Part shown: positions 12,152-24,632 of the stretch, piece by piece | Layout of the letters: each line of letters opens with the position of its first letter | Position numbering within the stretch: position 1 is the stretch's first letter | Assembly: GCA_015698045.1 (NCBI GenBank) | Contig: BLAL01000030.1 | Span: forward strand, 682,001-746,000 | DNA from: Rhizophagus clarus | Lineage: Eukaryota > Glomeromycota > Glomeromycetes > Glomerales > Glomeraceae | Direction: 5' to 3' | DNA length: 64,000 bases | Notes under the pieces: model-generated | Databases searched by the model: none | Told to the model about the DNA's origin: nothing | The model's input: only the letters and a program-made list of their open reading frames with translations | Made by a program: the position numbers and the translations under genes

Positions 12152-12346
12152 ATGACGCGTGAAATTGTTCCTAATTGTTTAATAATACTCGAGAAATTCA
12201 ACAAGAAACACAAGCTTACCCGGATACACTATAATCAAATTGTTTGGTACTGGCACATTCATGATGCTTTGAATAAAATAAATCCTTTATCAAAAAAGAT
12301 GTCACCGAAATTTACGATTTTAGATTTGGATAAAATAAATAAATAA
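12152..12346 (+). CDS. Small ORF, doubtful
   Basis: A 64-residue frame from ATG 12152, basic and aromatic (HYNQIVWYWHIHDALNK). The arrangement of PN, hydrophobic and W residues faintly recalls the divergent HMG boxes common in Rhizophagus, but key positions do not align and I do not make that call. It has no intron signals. It may be a gene fragment or a chance ORF in locally less AT-rich DNA. Confidence 0.2.
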   Translation: MTREIVPNCLIILEKFNKKHKLTRIHYNQIVWYWHIHDALNKINPLSKKMSPKFTILDLDKINK

Positions 12347-12983
12347 TAATAATATAAAAATTTTAATAATATTGATTGCTAATTTCCAAATTATGATGAT
12401 TTTACGTGATGATGATGATCCATTTGATCTTCTAATATTATTTTCAGTAAGTAATCATTCCAATTTCTTTCATATAATTGTATATAGGATCGTTTGAAGG
12501 ATTACGACGCTTATTTTACCAAAGATATTTTTATATATATAAAAAAAAACTCCTGAAACTACCTTAGGTTATGTGACCAAAAATTTAAATACAAATATTT
12601 ATAAAGTTTCTTAATTACTCAACCGGTATATTAAAAGAAAGGTTTACCTTATTTGAAACCGACATGTGAATATTTTATTCACAAAAAATTCCTTATACTA
12701 GTTTCACCAATCAAGAAAAAAGGAAAGATCATATGATCTTGAGTAAAATTTATTTCGGCAGCTTTCTAAGATTACTAACAAAAAGCACGCCACGCAGAAA
12801 ATTTGAATGTATTAAATTATAAAAAATTAAGTTACTTTATGTTACAAATTACTTTTTCAATCTTAGTTATTTTTTATACATTTACCTTGATTTTACAAGA
12901 TCTGCTAAATTTCAAACAATAGGAATCGCGCCATGCATTATGGGCGTATTGTTAACCCTAACATGGTTAGTATTTTGGTTTTC

Positions 12984-13025
<42 letters not shown>

Positions 13026-13055
13026 ACACTCATAATGGAAGTTAATTTTTAAAAA
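12347..13055. other. Non-coding interval with (TA)n microsatellite
   Basis: Upstream of the first Sel1 gene. Positions 12987-13023 are an uninterrupted TA dinucleotide run ending about 30 bp before the start codon. Otherwise nothing is seen. Confidence 0.7.
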
Positions 13056-14669
13056 ATGTCACATTTTACAGTTTTTTTAGGCGATAAATCAACCACAGAT
13101 AATGAAGAAAATTTTTTGAAAGAATTTTTAAGAAATTTCTATCATAAAATCATTAATATAGAAGATTTTAATAAATTTGAAAATATTACAATCGAATGGA
13201 TAAAGAAATTTAATAAAAATACCAAACAAATTTTAGAATTAATGCAAAATCATAAAAAAAGGGAATTTTGGTTTTCCAGTATAATTGGATTTTTTTATCA
13301 ATATGGTATCGATTGTAATGTTGATAAAGATAAGTCAATGGAATTATATTTATTAGCTATTAATAATGAGAAATCTTCAAGTTTATTTGAAAAAAATGAT
13401 AATGAATTTAATATATTACAAAATTATAATGTTATTATTGGAAAATATTCATTATCATTATTTTATTATAAAGATATCATCCTTGATCTAAGAAATTTAA
13501 GTGATGTTGTAATTAAATATTTAAGATTTGCTAGGAAAGGGGATCCAATTGCACAATATAATTTAGGATATTGTTATCAACATGGTAAAGGAGTAACACA
13601 AGATCATAATAAAGCATTCGAATGGTATTTTAAATCAGCAAATAATGGATATATTGAAGGACAGAATAATTTAGGAGAATGTTATTATTATGGGAGAGGA
13701 ATAACACAAGATTATGATAAAGCATTTGAATGGTATTTTAAATCAGCAACCAATAATGGAAGTGCAGAAGGTCAAAATAATTTAGGAAAATGTTATTATT
13801 TTGGAAAAGGAATAACACAAGATTGTAATATAGCATTTGAATGGTTTTCTAAATCAGCGGATAATAGATGTGCTGAAGGTCAATTTTATTTAGGAGAATG
13901 TTATTATTATGGGAGAGGAATAACACAAGATTATGATAAAGCATTTGAATGGTATCTTAAATCAGCTAATAACGAATTTGCTAGGGGACAAAATACTTTA
14001 GGATATTGTTATAAAAATGGTCTTGGAACGGATAAAGATTATAAAAAAGCATTTGAATGGTATTCTAAATCAGCCAATAACGGATTTGCTGAGGGACAAA
14101 ATAATTTAGGATATTGTTATAAAAATGGACTTGGAACGGATAAAGATTATAATAAAGCATTTGAATGGTATACCAAATCAGCAGATAATGGATGTGCTGA
14201 GAGTCAAAATAATTTAGGATTTTGTTATAGAGATGGACTTGGAACGGAGAGAGATTGTAATAAAGCATTTGAAATGTATTATAAATCTGCTAATAACGGT
14301 TGCGCAAATGGCCAATGTAGTTTAGGTTTTTGTTATAGATATGGAATTGGAACGGATAGAAATTATAATAAAGCATTCGAATGGTATTCTAAATCAGCAA
14401 ATAATGGTTGTAATTTTGGTCAATATAATTTAGCCCATTGTTATAAATATGGTCAAGGAACAGAAAAAAATTATAATAAAGCATTTGAATGGTATTTCAA
14501 ATCAGCCAATAATGATTTTGCTAAAGGTCAACATTGTTTAGGTCATTGTTATTATTATGGTATAGGAACCAAAATTAATGTTAATGAAGCAATTATTTGG
14601 TACAAAAAAGCTTTGAGTAATGGAGTAAAAGATGCAAGTATCATGTTAAATAAGATTTGTTGCAAATAA
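13056..14669 (+). CDS. Sel1-like repeat protein (copy A)
   Basis: Single-exon gene, 537 aa. Residues about 15-165 form an N-terminal region shared with the second copy at 59.7-61.5 kb (ENFLKEFLR.F..KIIN, FWFSSIIG.FYQ.G, IIGKY.LSLFYYKDIIL). It is helical-looking, with no kinase motifs. From about residue 165 to the end are ten tandem Sel1 repeats of about 36 residues with the signature LG.CY..G.GT..D..KAFEWY.KSA.NG. Repeat 3 is preceded by one extra residue (SATNNGSAEG). Sel1 repeats are alpha-helical solenoids that act as protein-protein scaffolds; in Rhizophagus they are greatly expanded and often fused to kinase domains, which is not the case here. ATG 13056 is chosen because its N-terminus aligns with that of copy B. 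Confidence 0.92.
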   Translation: MSHFTVFLGDKSTTDNEENFLKEFLRNFYHKIINIEDFNKFENITIEWIKKFNKNTKQILELMQNHKKREFWFSSIIGFFYQYGIDCNVDKDKSMELYLLAINNEKSSSLFEKNDNEFNILQNYNVIIGKYSLSLFYYKDIILDLRNLSDVVIKYLRFARKGDPIAQYNLGYCYQHGKGVTQDHNKAFEWYFKSANNGYIEGQNNLGECYYYGRGITQDYDKAFEWYFKSATNNGSAEGQNNLGKCYYFGKGITQDCNIAFEWFSKSADNRCAEGQFYLGECYYYGRGITQDYDKAFEWYLKSANNEFARGQNTLGYCYKNGLGTDKDYKKAFEWYSKSANNGFAEGQNNLGYCYKNGLGTDKDYNKAFEWYTKSADNGCAESQNNLGFCYRDGLGTERDCNKAFEMYYKSANNGCANGQCSLGFCYRYGIGTDRNYNKAFEWYSKSANNGCNFGQYNLAHCYKYGQGTEKNYNKAFEWYFKSANNDFAKGQHCLGHCYYYGIGTKINVNEAIIWYKKALSNGVKDASIMLNKICCK

Positions 14670-15729
14670 TTTGTAAATATTATTTATAATTAGTAAGTAC
14701 AATATATTCTATAGCATTATAACATTATAATAGTCCCAATTTTTACAATTCTTATAAATGAAATTGTATGTATATAAAAGCAGGAACGAAAAACGAACAA
14801 TGAAATAAAAAAAAATGCCACTCTCGATTTATGTGAAATCACATCACGTCACGTTAAAAATTGCAAAGTAAAATGGCGAAATAAATATGCTTTCTAACTA
14901 GTTATACCTCTACCAATTGAATTTTTAGTAACATAGAATACATAGACGAATTAGACAATGAATCATCGTAATGAAGATGATAATACTTCTGCGTCTAAAA
15001 GCATGATGTTCTTGGAACTTCCAATGAGATCTTATTTGAATTGGAAGTTCCATTGGAAAGAATTGGAACTGCCATTCTTTCGACGTTTCATGTGCAGGCA
15101 GCAATAGAAATTTCTTTGGATATTGGATATAGTCATTGGAAGTTCCAATGAAAGCTTCCAATACTTCCAATACTTCCAATATCATACATTCATAATCATT
15201 TTTTTTTTTGACAAGAATTGAAAGATGATAGTAGAAGAAGAATTAGCACGAATGGAGAAGGAAGAGGCATTGAGAATAATGAAATGAAAGGATATCTTTA
15301 GAGTGAATATATACATCCAACAATAGATAAAAGAGCAAAGTCGGATCTTACAAATTTATTTAATTCTTCCTTTAAAGCTCATAATTATTTAAATATTAAT
15401 TTAATAAAATTTTCATTTTCGTATGGCTTAATTTTTATTGGATAAAATGTGACATGTGATTAAAGCCAATAAATTTTTAAGTGAACTAATCGGAATTAGA
15501 AGATTTGGAAGTCCAAAAGTGCTTCTAACTTCCAGTGCACATTCCTGTAAATAAAAACAAAGGTACCACCACCACCATCGATATCCCCCAAGGATTGGTC
15601 GATTCGACCAAAAATATTATCCGTCATGTTACAGTATTTAATAAATCACGTGACATAATTTCTTTGACAAACGGTTAAAGCAAATTTCTCTGCCTTATTT
15701 ATTATTTCAATTATATGAAACTTTCACTA
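14670..15729. other. Intergenic, with inverted GGAAGTTCCAAT repeats
   Basis: Between 15006 and 15182 the palindromic word TTGGAAGTTCCAA recurs in both orientations (GGAACTTCCAATGAGATC near 15015, CATTGGAAGTTCCAATGAAAG near 15135), followed by three TTCCAATAC units. It could be a small fold-back element. A minus-strand ORF here is only this repeat read through. The rest is non-coding. Confidence 0.5.
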
Positions 15730-16979
15730 TGCTCGGCTAATTAAATTAGCCAATTATGAATTCGAAAAAAATATTTCGTCTTACTCGGAATTCTGTATAA
15801 TTTTGAGAATTTTTAATTCACCGTTAGGTTTATTTTAAGAAAAAAAGAGAAAAATAAAAATAAAGGTAAATAAACTTATTTTTAAGTTTTTTTTTTTTAA
15901 AAAATGTTTTATTGTTCTATAATTATCATGATTACTTAGAAATCCTACTACTATCCTACTTTATTTAGGAATTTGATAGTTTTTTTCATCACTGCTATCA
16001 GTCCAATTTGGTTTTGAAAGATAAAAAATGATTTTTTTTTTTTTTCTTTCTTTAAAAATAAACAATTAAAAAAAGGTGGTAATCTTTTTTTTTTTTTTAG
16101 AAAAAATTTTTGGAATCTTCATTTAATATTTCATTGTTATAATGAAATTAAGATTGACGTGAGAGATCAACTTATTTGTGAAATTCATTTAAAGATACCA
16201 TTTATTAGAAAAAAAAAGCGCTTACGATTTTAACGCGTCAATGTTGTTGTTAATGACTTGTAAAAAAATAGACCATAAAAGTAACGCCAATTTTTTGTTT
16301 TTATTTTTACATTTATCTGAGATCAAAATTCGATTCAAAATAAATAACTTTAGTAATAAAATTACATCTCTTTATCTTTCATTTTTTTTCATTTTGTCAA
16401 TTAAACTTTAAAATTCTAGATTGTTTGAATTTCCCTCAGATTAAACTAAAATAGCTCTTCTGTTTAGCAAAGATAAAAATTAACTAAATTAGGTCAATTA
16501 ATCCAATTAAGTGAATCTGATACAAATATTTTTTTTTTTTTTTTTCAAAATATGATCATACAAATTTACCATTTTTACCTTTTTAGAAATATTCATTAAA
16601 GAATAATGCAAGATCCTTGGCTATTTAAATAAAGTAAATTTTTTCGGGAAATGTTCCGTATGATTGTGTTATTATGTTAAAAGTAGCACAAGGTGAATGT
16701 ACGACAATCTGTTATCTGTTGCGTCTAACAAAAAAAACAAAAAATTCTTTTAAATATCCCTCGTATTTTTCTCTTCCTTCTCAACAACATCTTTTTACGC
16801 TTATAATAATAAATTTATAAAAAAATGATGATTAAATATCTTTCAGTTATTGCTTTAATTGCTCTCCTATTTTCATTCGCTAATTGCGAAAATTGGTCGG
16901 TCAATGTTGGTGATGCTGGTAAAAAGGTTTTCGAACCTAACAACTTTGATGCAAATGTGGGAGATACCGTAAGTATTCA

Positions 16980-17023
<44 letters not shown>

Positions 17024-17765
17024 CTAAAAAATTAATTAATTACTTTTACAGGTTACCTTTAACTTCGTCGATGGAAATCACGATGTTATTCAAGCAGATA
17101 CCTTTGCTACATGCGCTAAATCTACATTACCAAATGCTTACACCACACCCGTACATGCTGGTAATGCTGCTGCTCCTGCAAAGGAAGTTTGGACTTTAAC
17201 AAAAACTGGTCCTTTATACTATTACTGCGATGTTGAAGAACATTGTGCAAAGGATATGATGTACGCTACGATCAATGTGCTCGATGCGGGTGTAGCACCA
17301 AAAGTACCTGGTGTTAAAGCGGCAGCTCCACCAACTACACCAAACACATCAACAGCACCAAATGGTAATGGCTCTACTTCCCCATCATCTGCACCACCTG
17401 CATCTGCACCACCTTCGCCATCTTCTCCCGCTGTCAGAATTGAAGTATCAATAGCTGTTTTATGCGGTGCATTGTTGTCATTGGTTTGTTATTTCTTGTA
17501 AAAGTACGATTTTTAGATTATATTAGAATTAGCTTTTTGGAATTTTATTTTTTGCGATGAAAATTTTCGTTTAAATGTTTTAAGTGCACTCATAGTGCAC
17601 ACGAAAGTATATTTATATAGAATTATTTTATTTTCTTACTTAGTGTCCAAATTCCAACCTGTTTTTCTCTTCTTTTTATTTTTTTATTTAATATGTATCG
17701 TGGAAGATTTAGTCATAATTTAGTTATGATATTTATTACCTTTATACTTATTTAAAATAAACGGA
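15730..17765. repeat. Left arm of a 2-kb inverted duplication
   Basis: This segment is matched in reverse complement by about 26100-28015. Shared landmarks outside the gene are TCGGAATT plus GCTAATTAAATT near 15745-15795, a block with AGTCCAATTT near 15998, GACGTGAGAGATCAACTT near 16155, TTACGATTTTAACGCGTCAA near 16222, and AGATTTAGTCATAATTTAGTTATGA (read in parts) downstream near 17707. The cupredoxin gene sits in the middle. Identity is highest in the coding exons and lower in flanks. Confidence 0.85.
16825..17501 (+). CDS. GPI-type secreted cupredoxin (copy A)
   Basis: Two exons, 16825-16968 and 17052-17501, give 197 aa. Residues 1 to about 21 are a signal peptide (MMIKYLSVIALIALLFSF). 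Residues about 22-128 form a plastocyanin-like fold with type-1 copper ligands visible as His58 (GNHDV), Cys107 (YYYCDV), His112 and Met117 (EEHCAKDM); Cys69 and Cys113 probably form a disulfide. A Pro/Ser/Thr/Ala-rich linker follows, then a C-terminal hydrophobic segment typical of GPI-anchor addition, so the protein is probably on the cell surface or in the wall. The exact copper role (electron transfer or binding) is not known for these fungal proteins. The phase-0 intron (83 nt) starts GTAAGT and contains a 33-nt A-run. Without splicing, that run would read as poly-Lys and shift the frame. Confidence 0.92.
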
Positions 17766-18319
17766 TTGAAATTTATATAAAATAAAAATAAATATGTATC
17801 ACTATTAATCTTCCATCATTTTATCCGCTGAGAATATCATTTAAAAATTATTTCAATATAGAAAATTATTTGTATAACATACGCATTCCAAACATTTCAA
17901 AGGTGGCAGAATCTAATTAATTTAATCCAATTTTCTCCGCACATTAAAAACTTTAATAATTAGTTTAAATGTACTTTACATACTAGTACATGATAACTTT
18001 CTTTATGATCTTTTTATTAAAATGAATATTTTTTTTTCTAATTTATTAAAATACCTTAAGATAATAAAATCTATAAGAATATCCGAAACAGTCACATTAT
18101 TGGTTACAGTTAAAATTAAAAAAATGCCTATTCTTAGCGGCAAGAATAATTAATTCGTTACAAGAATAATGCATGACGCTGATAAAACTGACTAAGCCAT
18201 ACATATCTACAGTATTATCTCGCCCTTACTATCAATGGATATCAATAGTATGTATACTCAGACAAAATATATACACCAACTTTCAAATTTCCTTCAACTT
18301 TTACCTCTTTGTCATAAAA
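17766..18319. other. Non-coding interval
   Basis: Between the left duplication arm and the broken membrane-protein gene. Nothing recognised. Confidence 0.5.
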
Positions 18320-18848
18320 ATGTCTTCTTTACTGCGTAATTATATGAGATTTCGCACTGCTAGTTTTACAACCACAACATTACCTTCCAAAGTGATCAAG
18401 GAAACGAAATTTATTACCAATTCTGAATTCAATTTTATTCCTGATTATTACAAAGCAATGGATATCGGGTTTAATTTTGGAAACGGTCATTCTACGACGT
18501 CTGCCAATTCTACGGGCCATTCAATTACGTCTGCGACTGGCGGCAAAACTGATAATATTTTTAAAAGAGTTTTTGTCTGATTTCGAAAAACGAAACATTC
18601 GAATCATTACACGTCAGGTCTCATTTATAGTAAATGAGGCATTCCTCGTGGTATTCGGAGTCTTAGTTGTTGATTATTTAAAATATTTGGGTAATAAAAA
18701 TAAAAGTCAACAACACCATCATTACCGTCATAATCAAAATTCTAGCGAACGTAACGATGAAAAAAAACAAACAACCCGATGGTGGAAAAAACAAACAACC
18801 AGATGATGGGAAAAACAAGCAACCTGAAGATGGAAAAAACAAGTTGTA
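18320..18848 (+). pseudogene. Small single-TM protein gene with two homopolymer frameshifts
   Basis: Unrecognised family. The reading starts at ATG 18320 with an Arg/Ser/Thr-rich, acid-poor N-terminus (MSSLLRNYMRFRTASFTTTT) that resembles a mitochondrial presequence. It passes into a Gly/Ser/Thr segment, then breaks near a T5 run at 18558. The next frame continues with a charged segment and one membrane helix (FIVNEAFLVVFGVLVVDYL), then an Asn/His-rich linker, and breaks again at an A8 run at about 18764. The third frame gives three 24-bp units encoding KNKQPD(D/E)DG-like repeats and ends at TAA about 18848. One base fewer at each run would give a single frame of about 175 codons. It is therefore a recent pseudogene, or an intact gene with two homopolymer assembly errors. 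Confidence 0.55.
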
Positions 18849-20848
18849 ATACTAGGTTGCTTTGTATTGTTAGTATCGATTTAAAGGAAAAAAAATTATG
18901 TTGATTCGTTACCATTTGCTTCGCACAAAAAAATAAAATATAAATGCGAGTTCCAGCATCATCATAATTCGTTCTATTACTTCTACTGATACTACTGCTT
19001 GCTACTATCATTGCTACTACAGTTCTGCAAAATTAACAAGCCACTTTCTTCTTTACTCTTTATCGAGCCAATTTATAATTTAATTCATGGAAGTTGTTCT
19101 TGACGTTTTTAAAGAAACTAGCCAATGTAATTCAGATGATTTGTGAGAAATAGTAGAGATAACCCTTTAATATATTTACGTTTCCATGGTAAGGAAATAT
19201 CAAGGCTTGGATTATAGACTTAGAATAATTAGAAATAATTAACATCACCATAACTTGTATTTGCGCGTCAGTAAAACTTTAGTGTCGAAAAAAAGTTAGT
19301 GTATTCCCATAACCCATAACCTCTTTCCTCGCTAAATTCGAAAAAAAATTGAACAAGCAGTGTAACCGGATATTCTGATTATGTAGCTTTAAATTTCTTC
19401 AAATACGGTACGTTATAATTCCAAACAAATTTACGCGAATTCATAAGATTAAACTTTAAATGATTTTAAAGGTTAGTACGTTGAATTGTTGATTCCAGAT
19501 TTATCCGATTATCAATCTTGATTAATATTAGTATAAATTTTTTATTTTTTACTGTATCTCTTAAAATTTTTTAGTTTTTAGGAAAATTTGACGTTAAACA
19601 AGATTCCAGTCCGCAAACATTCTATGATATATACTATTTCTCATCATAAAAAAAAATAATATCACGGGATATTTCTTGGGAAGGTTTCAACTGCCTCGAT
19701 TAATAATTTAATTTCCATAATTTCTTTTCCGTTACCTTTTAACTTACTATATAAGCCAACGATTTCGTGACTGTGATTTGGTATTCTCTATATTCACGAT
19801 TCTATTATATGATATGAATGAGACTTCTTTATTCGAGCAAACGAAATATTGAAGGACCATCCGCTTATAATAAAGTTTTATCAGGAATAAAACTCGTTTT
19901 AGCCATTAGCTTTAAATGCCCCTTTAAAAACTATTTATTGTAAAAAAATAATTCTAATCGAATACTTTCAATCATCGATTTAATTTCGGCCACATTACGA
20001 CTCCTACTTGTAGATCCGGTGAAAATTTTATTTTATCTCAAATAATTTGGGCTAGATTCGAGAAAATTTCGACAAAATCTACAATAATTTCAGCATTTCG
20101 ACCATATATTAATTACAGTCAGAAAATTCCAAGTCTGTCCTGAAATTTCTAAAAGTGGTCGAATTTATCATGAGGTCAAAATTGTTATAAATATTTCACC
20201 GCACTTATAATTTTATAGTAAATAAAATGTGCATTCGTCGTATAAAAATGTAAATTCATTTGAAAAATTATTTCTTTGTAATATGTTTCAGCCAAAATTC
20301 CATAAGCACGAATTTTTTCAGCCCAAATGTTGATCTGCAAAAAAAATTGAAGGTATTTTGTATTATCATTTAAGCATTGAACAATGCGTTAATTACTTAA
20401 GCAATAAAACAATATGATGAATTATAGCATTGAATATCTTATTAAATGAGTAAATAAAGATAGGATTTGACATCTAAGCGCTTTTTGAAAGCTTTCAACC
20501 GTAACTTGATACGTGAAATTTTTTGTTTACTTTGCATACCATTCTTCATTTCATGCATTTTAAAACTATCGAATTCGTTATAAAAATGACTTTCTATATG
20601 AATTAATTTTTCTTTATTTCTCATTAATTTATATAAAATACTACTTGTAACTACACTTTGTGATTTTCCCCTTTTTTTGTTTTCACAGACACAACATGTT
20701 GCGTTTTCAAAGTAGTTACATCATATACTTTTAAGGTTAGTATTATTTGTTGTTGATCTGGATTTATTTGTAGATTTATTTACGAACAAATCCTTTATAT
20801 TAATTGCTAAATAAAAACTCCTATCCGTAAGAAAATTTTTTCCGTATC
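18849..20848. other. Non-coding interval
   Basis: About 2 kb with no supported exon. Scattered short ORFs only. The last part is the promoter region of the HtrA/PDZ gene. Confidence 0.5.
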
Positions 20849-23800
20849 ATGATGATTGACGAAAATAATGATGTTAAATCTAATCCACAAGAAACTGAAA
20901 CTATTTGTGAACAAATTCCTTCATTGAATAATGAACAAATATTAAGTAATCATTCAGAATCCTTTTCTTTATCTGCACCAATGATCAAAACTTGGGAGGC
21001 TATTTTAGAAAAGTCTATAAAAGCTATTGTATCTATCAAATCAAATCGTGTGAGAAGCTTTGATACTGATAAATTCTGTTAGTATTATTATGAATATAAG
21101 TATGAATTACATCAAAAATTTTGAAACTGATTTATTATTTATTAATTTTAGCCACCAGCAATGCCACGGGATTCATCGTTGATAAAGAGAGAGGAATTAT
21201 TTTATCAAATCGTCATGTTGTATCACCAGGACCAATTGTTTCTCAAGCTATATTTAGAAATTACGAAGAAGTAGAATTACGACCAATTTATCGTGATCCA
21301 GTCCATGATTTTGGATTTTTTAGATTTGATCCATCCAAGATTAAGTTCATGGATCTAGTACATATTCCTCTTTGTCCAGAAAAGGCAAAAGTTGGAATAG
21401 AAATTAAAGTTGTTGGAAATGATAATAATGAAACTTTATCAATTTTATCTGGAACTCTGGCAAGACTTGATAGAAGGTATGATTAAATTATCTTTATTAA
21501 TTATTATTAGTAGCTAAACTTTTACACTAATTATTTTAACTTTAATTAGGGCTCCAATATACGGTGTTGGTAAATATAATGATTTTAATACCTTTTATTT
21601 ACAAGCAGCATCTGGAACTAGTGGTGGATCATCAGGAAGTCCAGTTCTTGATATTGAGGGTAATGCAGTTGCTCTCAATGCTGGTGGTACAAAAAACGCA
21701 TCATCTAGTTTTTATTTTCCTTTGAATAGGGTAAAAAGAGCTCTTAAGTATATTCAAGAAGGAAAAGAAGTTCCACGTGGAACTCTTCAGACAGAATTTG
21801 AATATAAACCTTATGATGAACTTCGACATTTGGGTCTTAAATCAAATATTGAACAAGAAATTCGAAAAAAATTTCCTGATGAGACCGGATTATTGGTTGT
21901 TCGTACTGTTTTACCAAAAGGACCAGCCGATGGTTTACTTATACCTGGTGATATTATTATTTGTGCAAATAAAAATATGATAACCAACTTTACACACTTA
22001 TTTTCAATACTTGATGATTCAGTTGGAGAAGATATTGAGTTAACAATATGTCGTGGAAAAGAACAGTTTGACGTTAAATTGAAAATTCAGGATCTTCATT
22101 CCATAACACCAAATCGATTTGTTGAAATTGGCGGTGGTATAGTTAATGAACTATCATACCAACTTGCTTATTCTTATTCATGGTACGTTGGTGGTCCTTA
22201 TATAGCCGAAAGTGGTTATATGTTTAGTTCTGCTTCAGCTTTGCGTATGAGTGTTATTTCTAGTGTTAATAATATTCCTACACCAAATTTGGATGCATTT
22301 ATCGAGGCTATTAAAACTTTACCAGATGGTGCAAAAGTACCATTAAATTATTATCATATATCTAATTTTAATAGAGAAAAAATGACAATTATGCATGTGG
22401 ATAGACATTGGCACAGATTTAAAATAGCTGTTCGTGATGGTATGTATTTAATCTTTACTTAAACTTATGTTCTTTAGCTTTTTCTTATAATTTTTTTATA
22501 TTTTAAAAGATACTACTGGATTATGGAATTATGAAAAAATGCCCCCTCCTCCATCTATTCATACATATAAACCTACTACAGCACAGGTTCAAATTTTGGA
22601 TGAGTCCTTACAACCTGCAGGAAAAATTTGGTCTTCATTTGTTACAATTAGTTTTCGTTTAGCGTATTATGTTAATGGAATAAGAAATGCATTTGTAAGT
22701 TAATTATTTGCTTTCATTTCTTTTTTATTTAAAAGTCATAAATATTAACTTCTTATTTATTTAATATAGTCATATGGCGCAGGAGTGATAGTATCTATTG
22801 AACCACCTTTAATTATATGTGATCGATATGTAGTACCAACAAGCATTGGTGATATTTTTATCACTTTTGCTAATAGTATTATTATACCTGGAAAGGTAAT
22901 TTATCTTCACCCACTATATAATTTCGTTATTCTCACATATGATAAAACATTATTAGGAGAAACTCCTATTAAAGCAGTTGAATTAAGCGATAAGGAATTA
23001 GTACAAGGTGATTCCGTTTATTTAATAGGAATTTGTAGTGATTATTCACCTGCAGTAAAGAAAACTACTGTAAAACGCATTGCAAATATTGAAACAGTGA
23101 AATGTTTTCCTACAAGATGGAGAGCTATAAATGTTGAAGAAATTAGATTGGATGATGTTGTAGAATCATTAGGTAAATTTAATAAAATTTGATAGTATTA
23201 TTATATTTTTAATAAATAACTAATTATTTTTAATCTATTAGGTGGTGTATTATGTGATAGCGATGGAAAAGTACAAGGGTTATGGTTAACTTATTCTGCA
23301 CAAGATAATAAATATAAGGATGTTACATACAAATGCGGATTTTCAATATCTTTGGTAAAACCAACTTTAAATTCTCTTAAACTTGGTGAAATTCCAAAAT
23401 TATATGGTCTTGATGTTGAATTTTCAACAATACAAATATCAAAAGCGAAATATTATGATTTATCAGATGAATGGGTAAGAAAAGTTGAATCCATACCAAA
23501 TTCCAAATATAATTTACTGAGAGTTTTAAATATACATGATTCAACAAGTCCTTCAGGAAAATTGTTAAAAGTAGGGGATATTGTTTTGACAATAAATGAT
23601 AATATGATAACAAAAATGTCTGATTTACCTATGGCTTTTCATTATTCAAAAGAAGTTGATGCAGTGAGTATTTTACCTAATTTTTTTATTTTTTATTTTT
23701 TTTTTTAAGAAGAGTATATATATATATATATATTTAAGTTAATCAATAAGGTTAATTTACCTTTTTTTTTTATAGTTAATATTACGTGGTGGAAAAGAAA

Positions 23801-24234
23801 TAAACATTAAAATAGAAACAACGCCATATAGCGGTAAAGAGGTATCGAAGATTATTGGATGGTCAGGTGCAATTATACATGAACCACATAAAGCGGCATT
23901 AGAACAGATTAAAAATGTACCAACAGGTGTATATGTATCATTTAGATGTGATGGTTCACCAGCGTTAAAATTAAATCAAGGGGTTTGGATTGTTGAAATA
24001 CAAGGAAGAAAAGTGAATGACATAGATTCATTTTTAAAAGCTATTTATGCACATGAAAAAGAAATTAAAGAAAATCCCGAAGAGGATAATGATGGATATG
24101 TGAGAATTAAAACTATTAGTGATACAAATGTTACAAAAGTAGTAACTATGAAGTTAGACCCACATTATTGGGGTATTTCTCAGTTAGTTGAAGATAAAGA
24201 TTCATTAACGGGATGGAAGTATATAGAAGGATAA
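20849..24234 (+). CDS. Nma111-type HtrA serine protease with PDZ domains (intact copy)
   Basis: Seven exons: 20849-21077, 21152-21476, 21550-22439, 22510-22694, 22770-23172, 23242-23663 and 23776-24234; 2913 nt, 970 aa, close to yeast Nma111 length. All six introns have GT..AG ends and consistent phases. The N-terminal protease half has the triad His98 (SNRHVV), Asp129 (PVHDFGFF) and Ser about 213 ([11 protein letters not shown]), preceded by ATGFIVD. A PDZ domain follows (about 295-360: [22 protein letters not shown]). The second half repeats the layout as a degenerate protease-like domain ([28 protein letters not shown]) lacking triad residues, plus further PDZ-like segments ([35 protein letters not shown]). 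In yeast the family is a nuclear HtrA linked to apoptosis and lipid homeostasis; that role is inferred here by family only. ATG 20849 is chosen because it opens exon 1 and no earlier in-frame start is supported. Confidence 0.9.
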
Positions 24235-24301
24235 ATACTTATTATTTATGATTCTTTTTCTTTGACATTTTGATTATTTTTATTACTTGTATTTGATTTT
24301 T

Positions 24302-24332
<31 letters not shown>

Positions 24333-24632
24333 ATTATAGAATTTTAATGATCGCATCTGCGGGTTGGATGGTGATACTTTTATTGTAATAATTATGAACT
24401 CACTCAATAAATAAAGACATCACGAAATCATTAAAAATTACAGAATATATGAATGTTGATTCCGCCGTATGGGCACGCCATCGGGCAAAAGTCTGTTAAT
24501 ACACAGATTATTATCAGAGATATTTCTTTTTCTAATTTAGCAATTTTTTCGCAGATGAACTGTGGTATTTCGCATTTGACGGCTTTTGATCTATATTTAA
24601 AAATGTTATATATCCTATCCTTGCGAACTTCA

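Noticed and set aside
12152-12346. HMG-box (MATA-HMG-like) fragment
   Set aside because: Only a vague PN..W arrangement; the usual core residues do not line up.
14065-14268. Minus-strand ORF opposite the Sel1 repeats
   Set aside because: Shadow of the repeated coding sequence of the Sel1 gene.
14925-15185. 86-codon minus ORF
   Set aside because: It reads through inverted GGAAGTTCCAAT repeats and has no protein-like character beyond the repeat.
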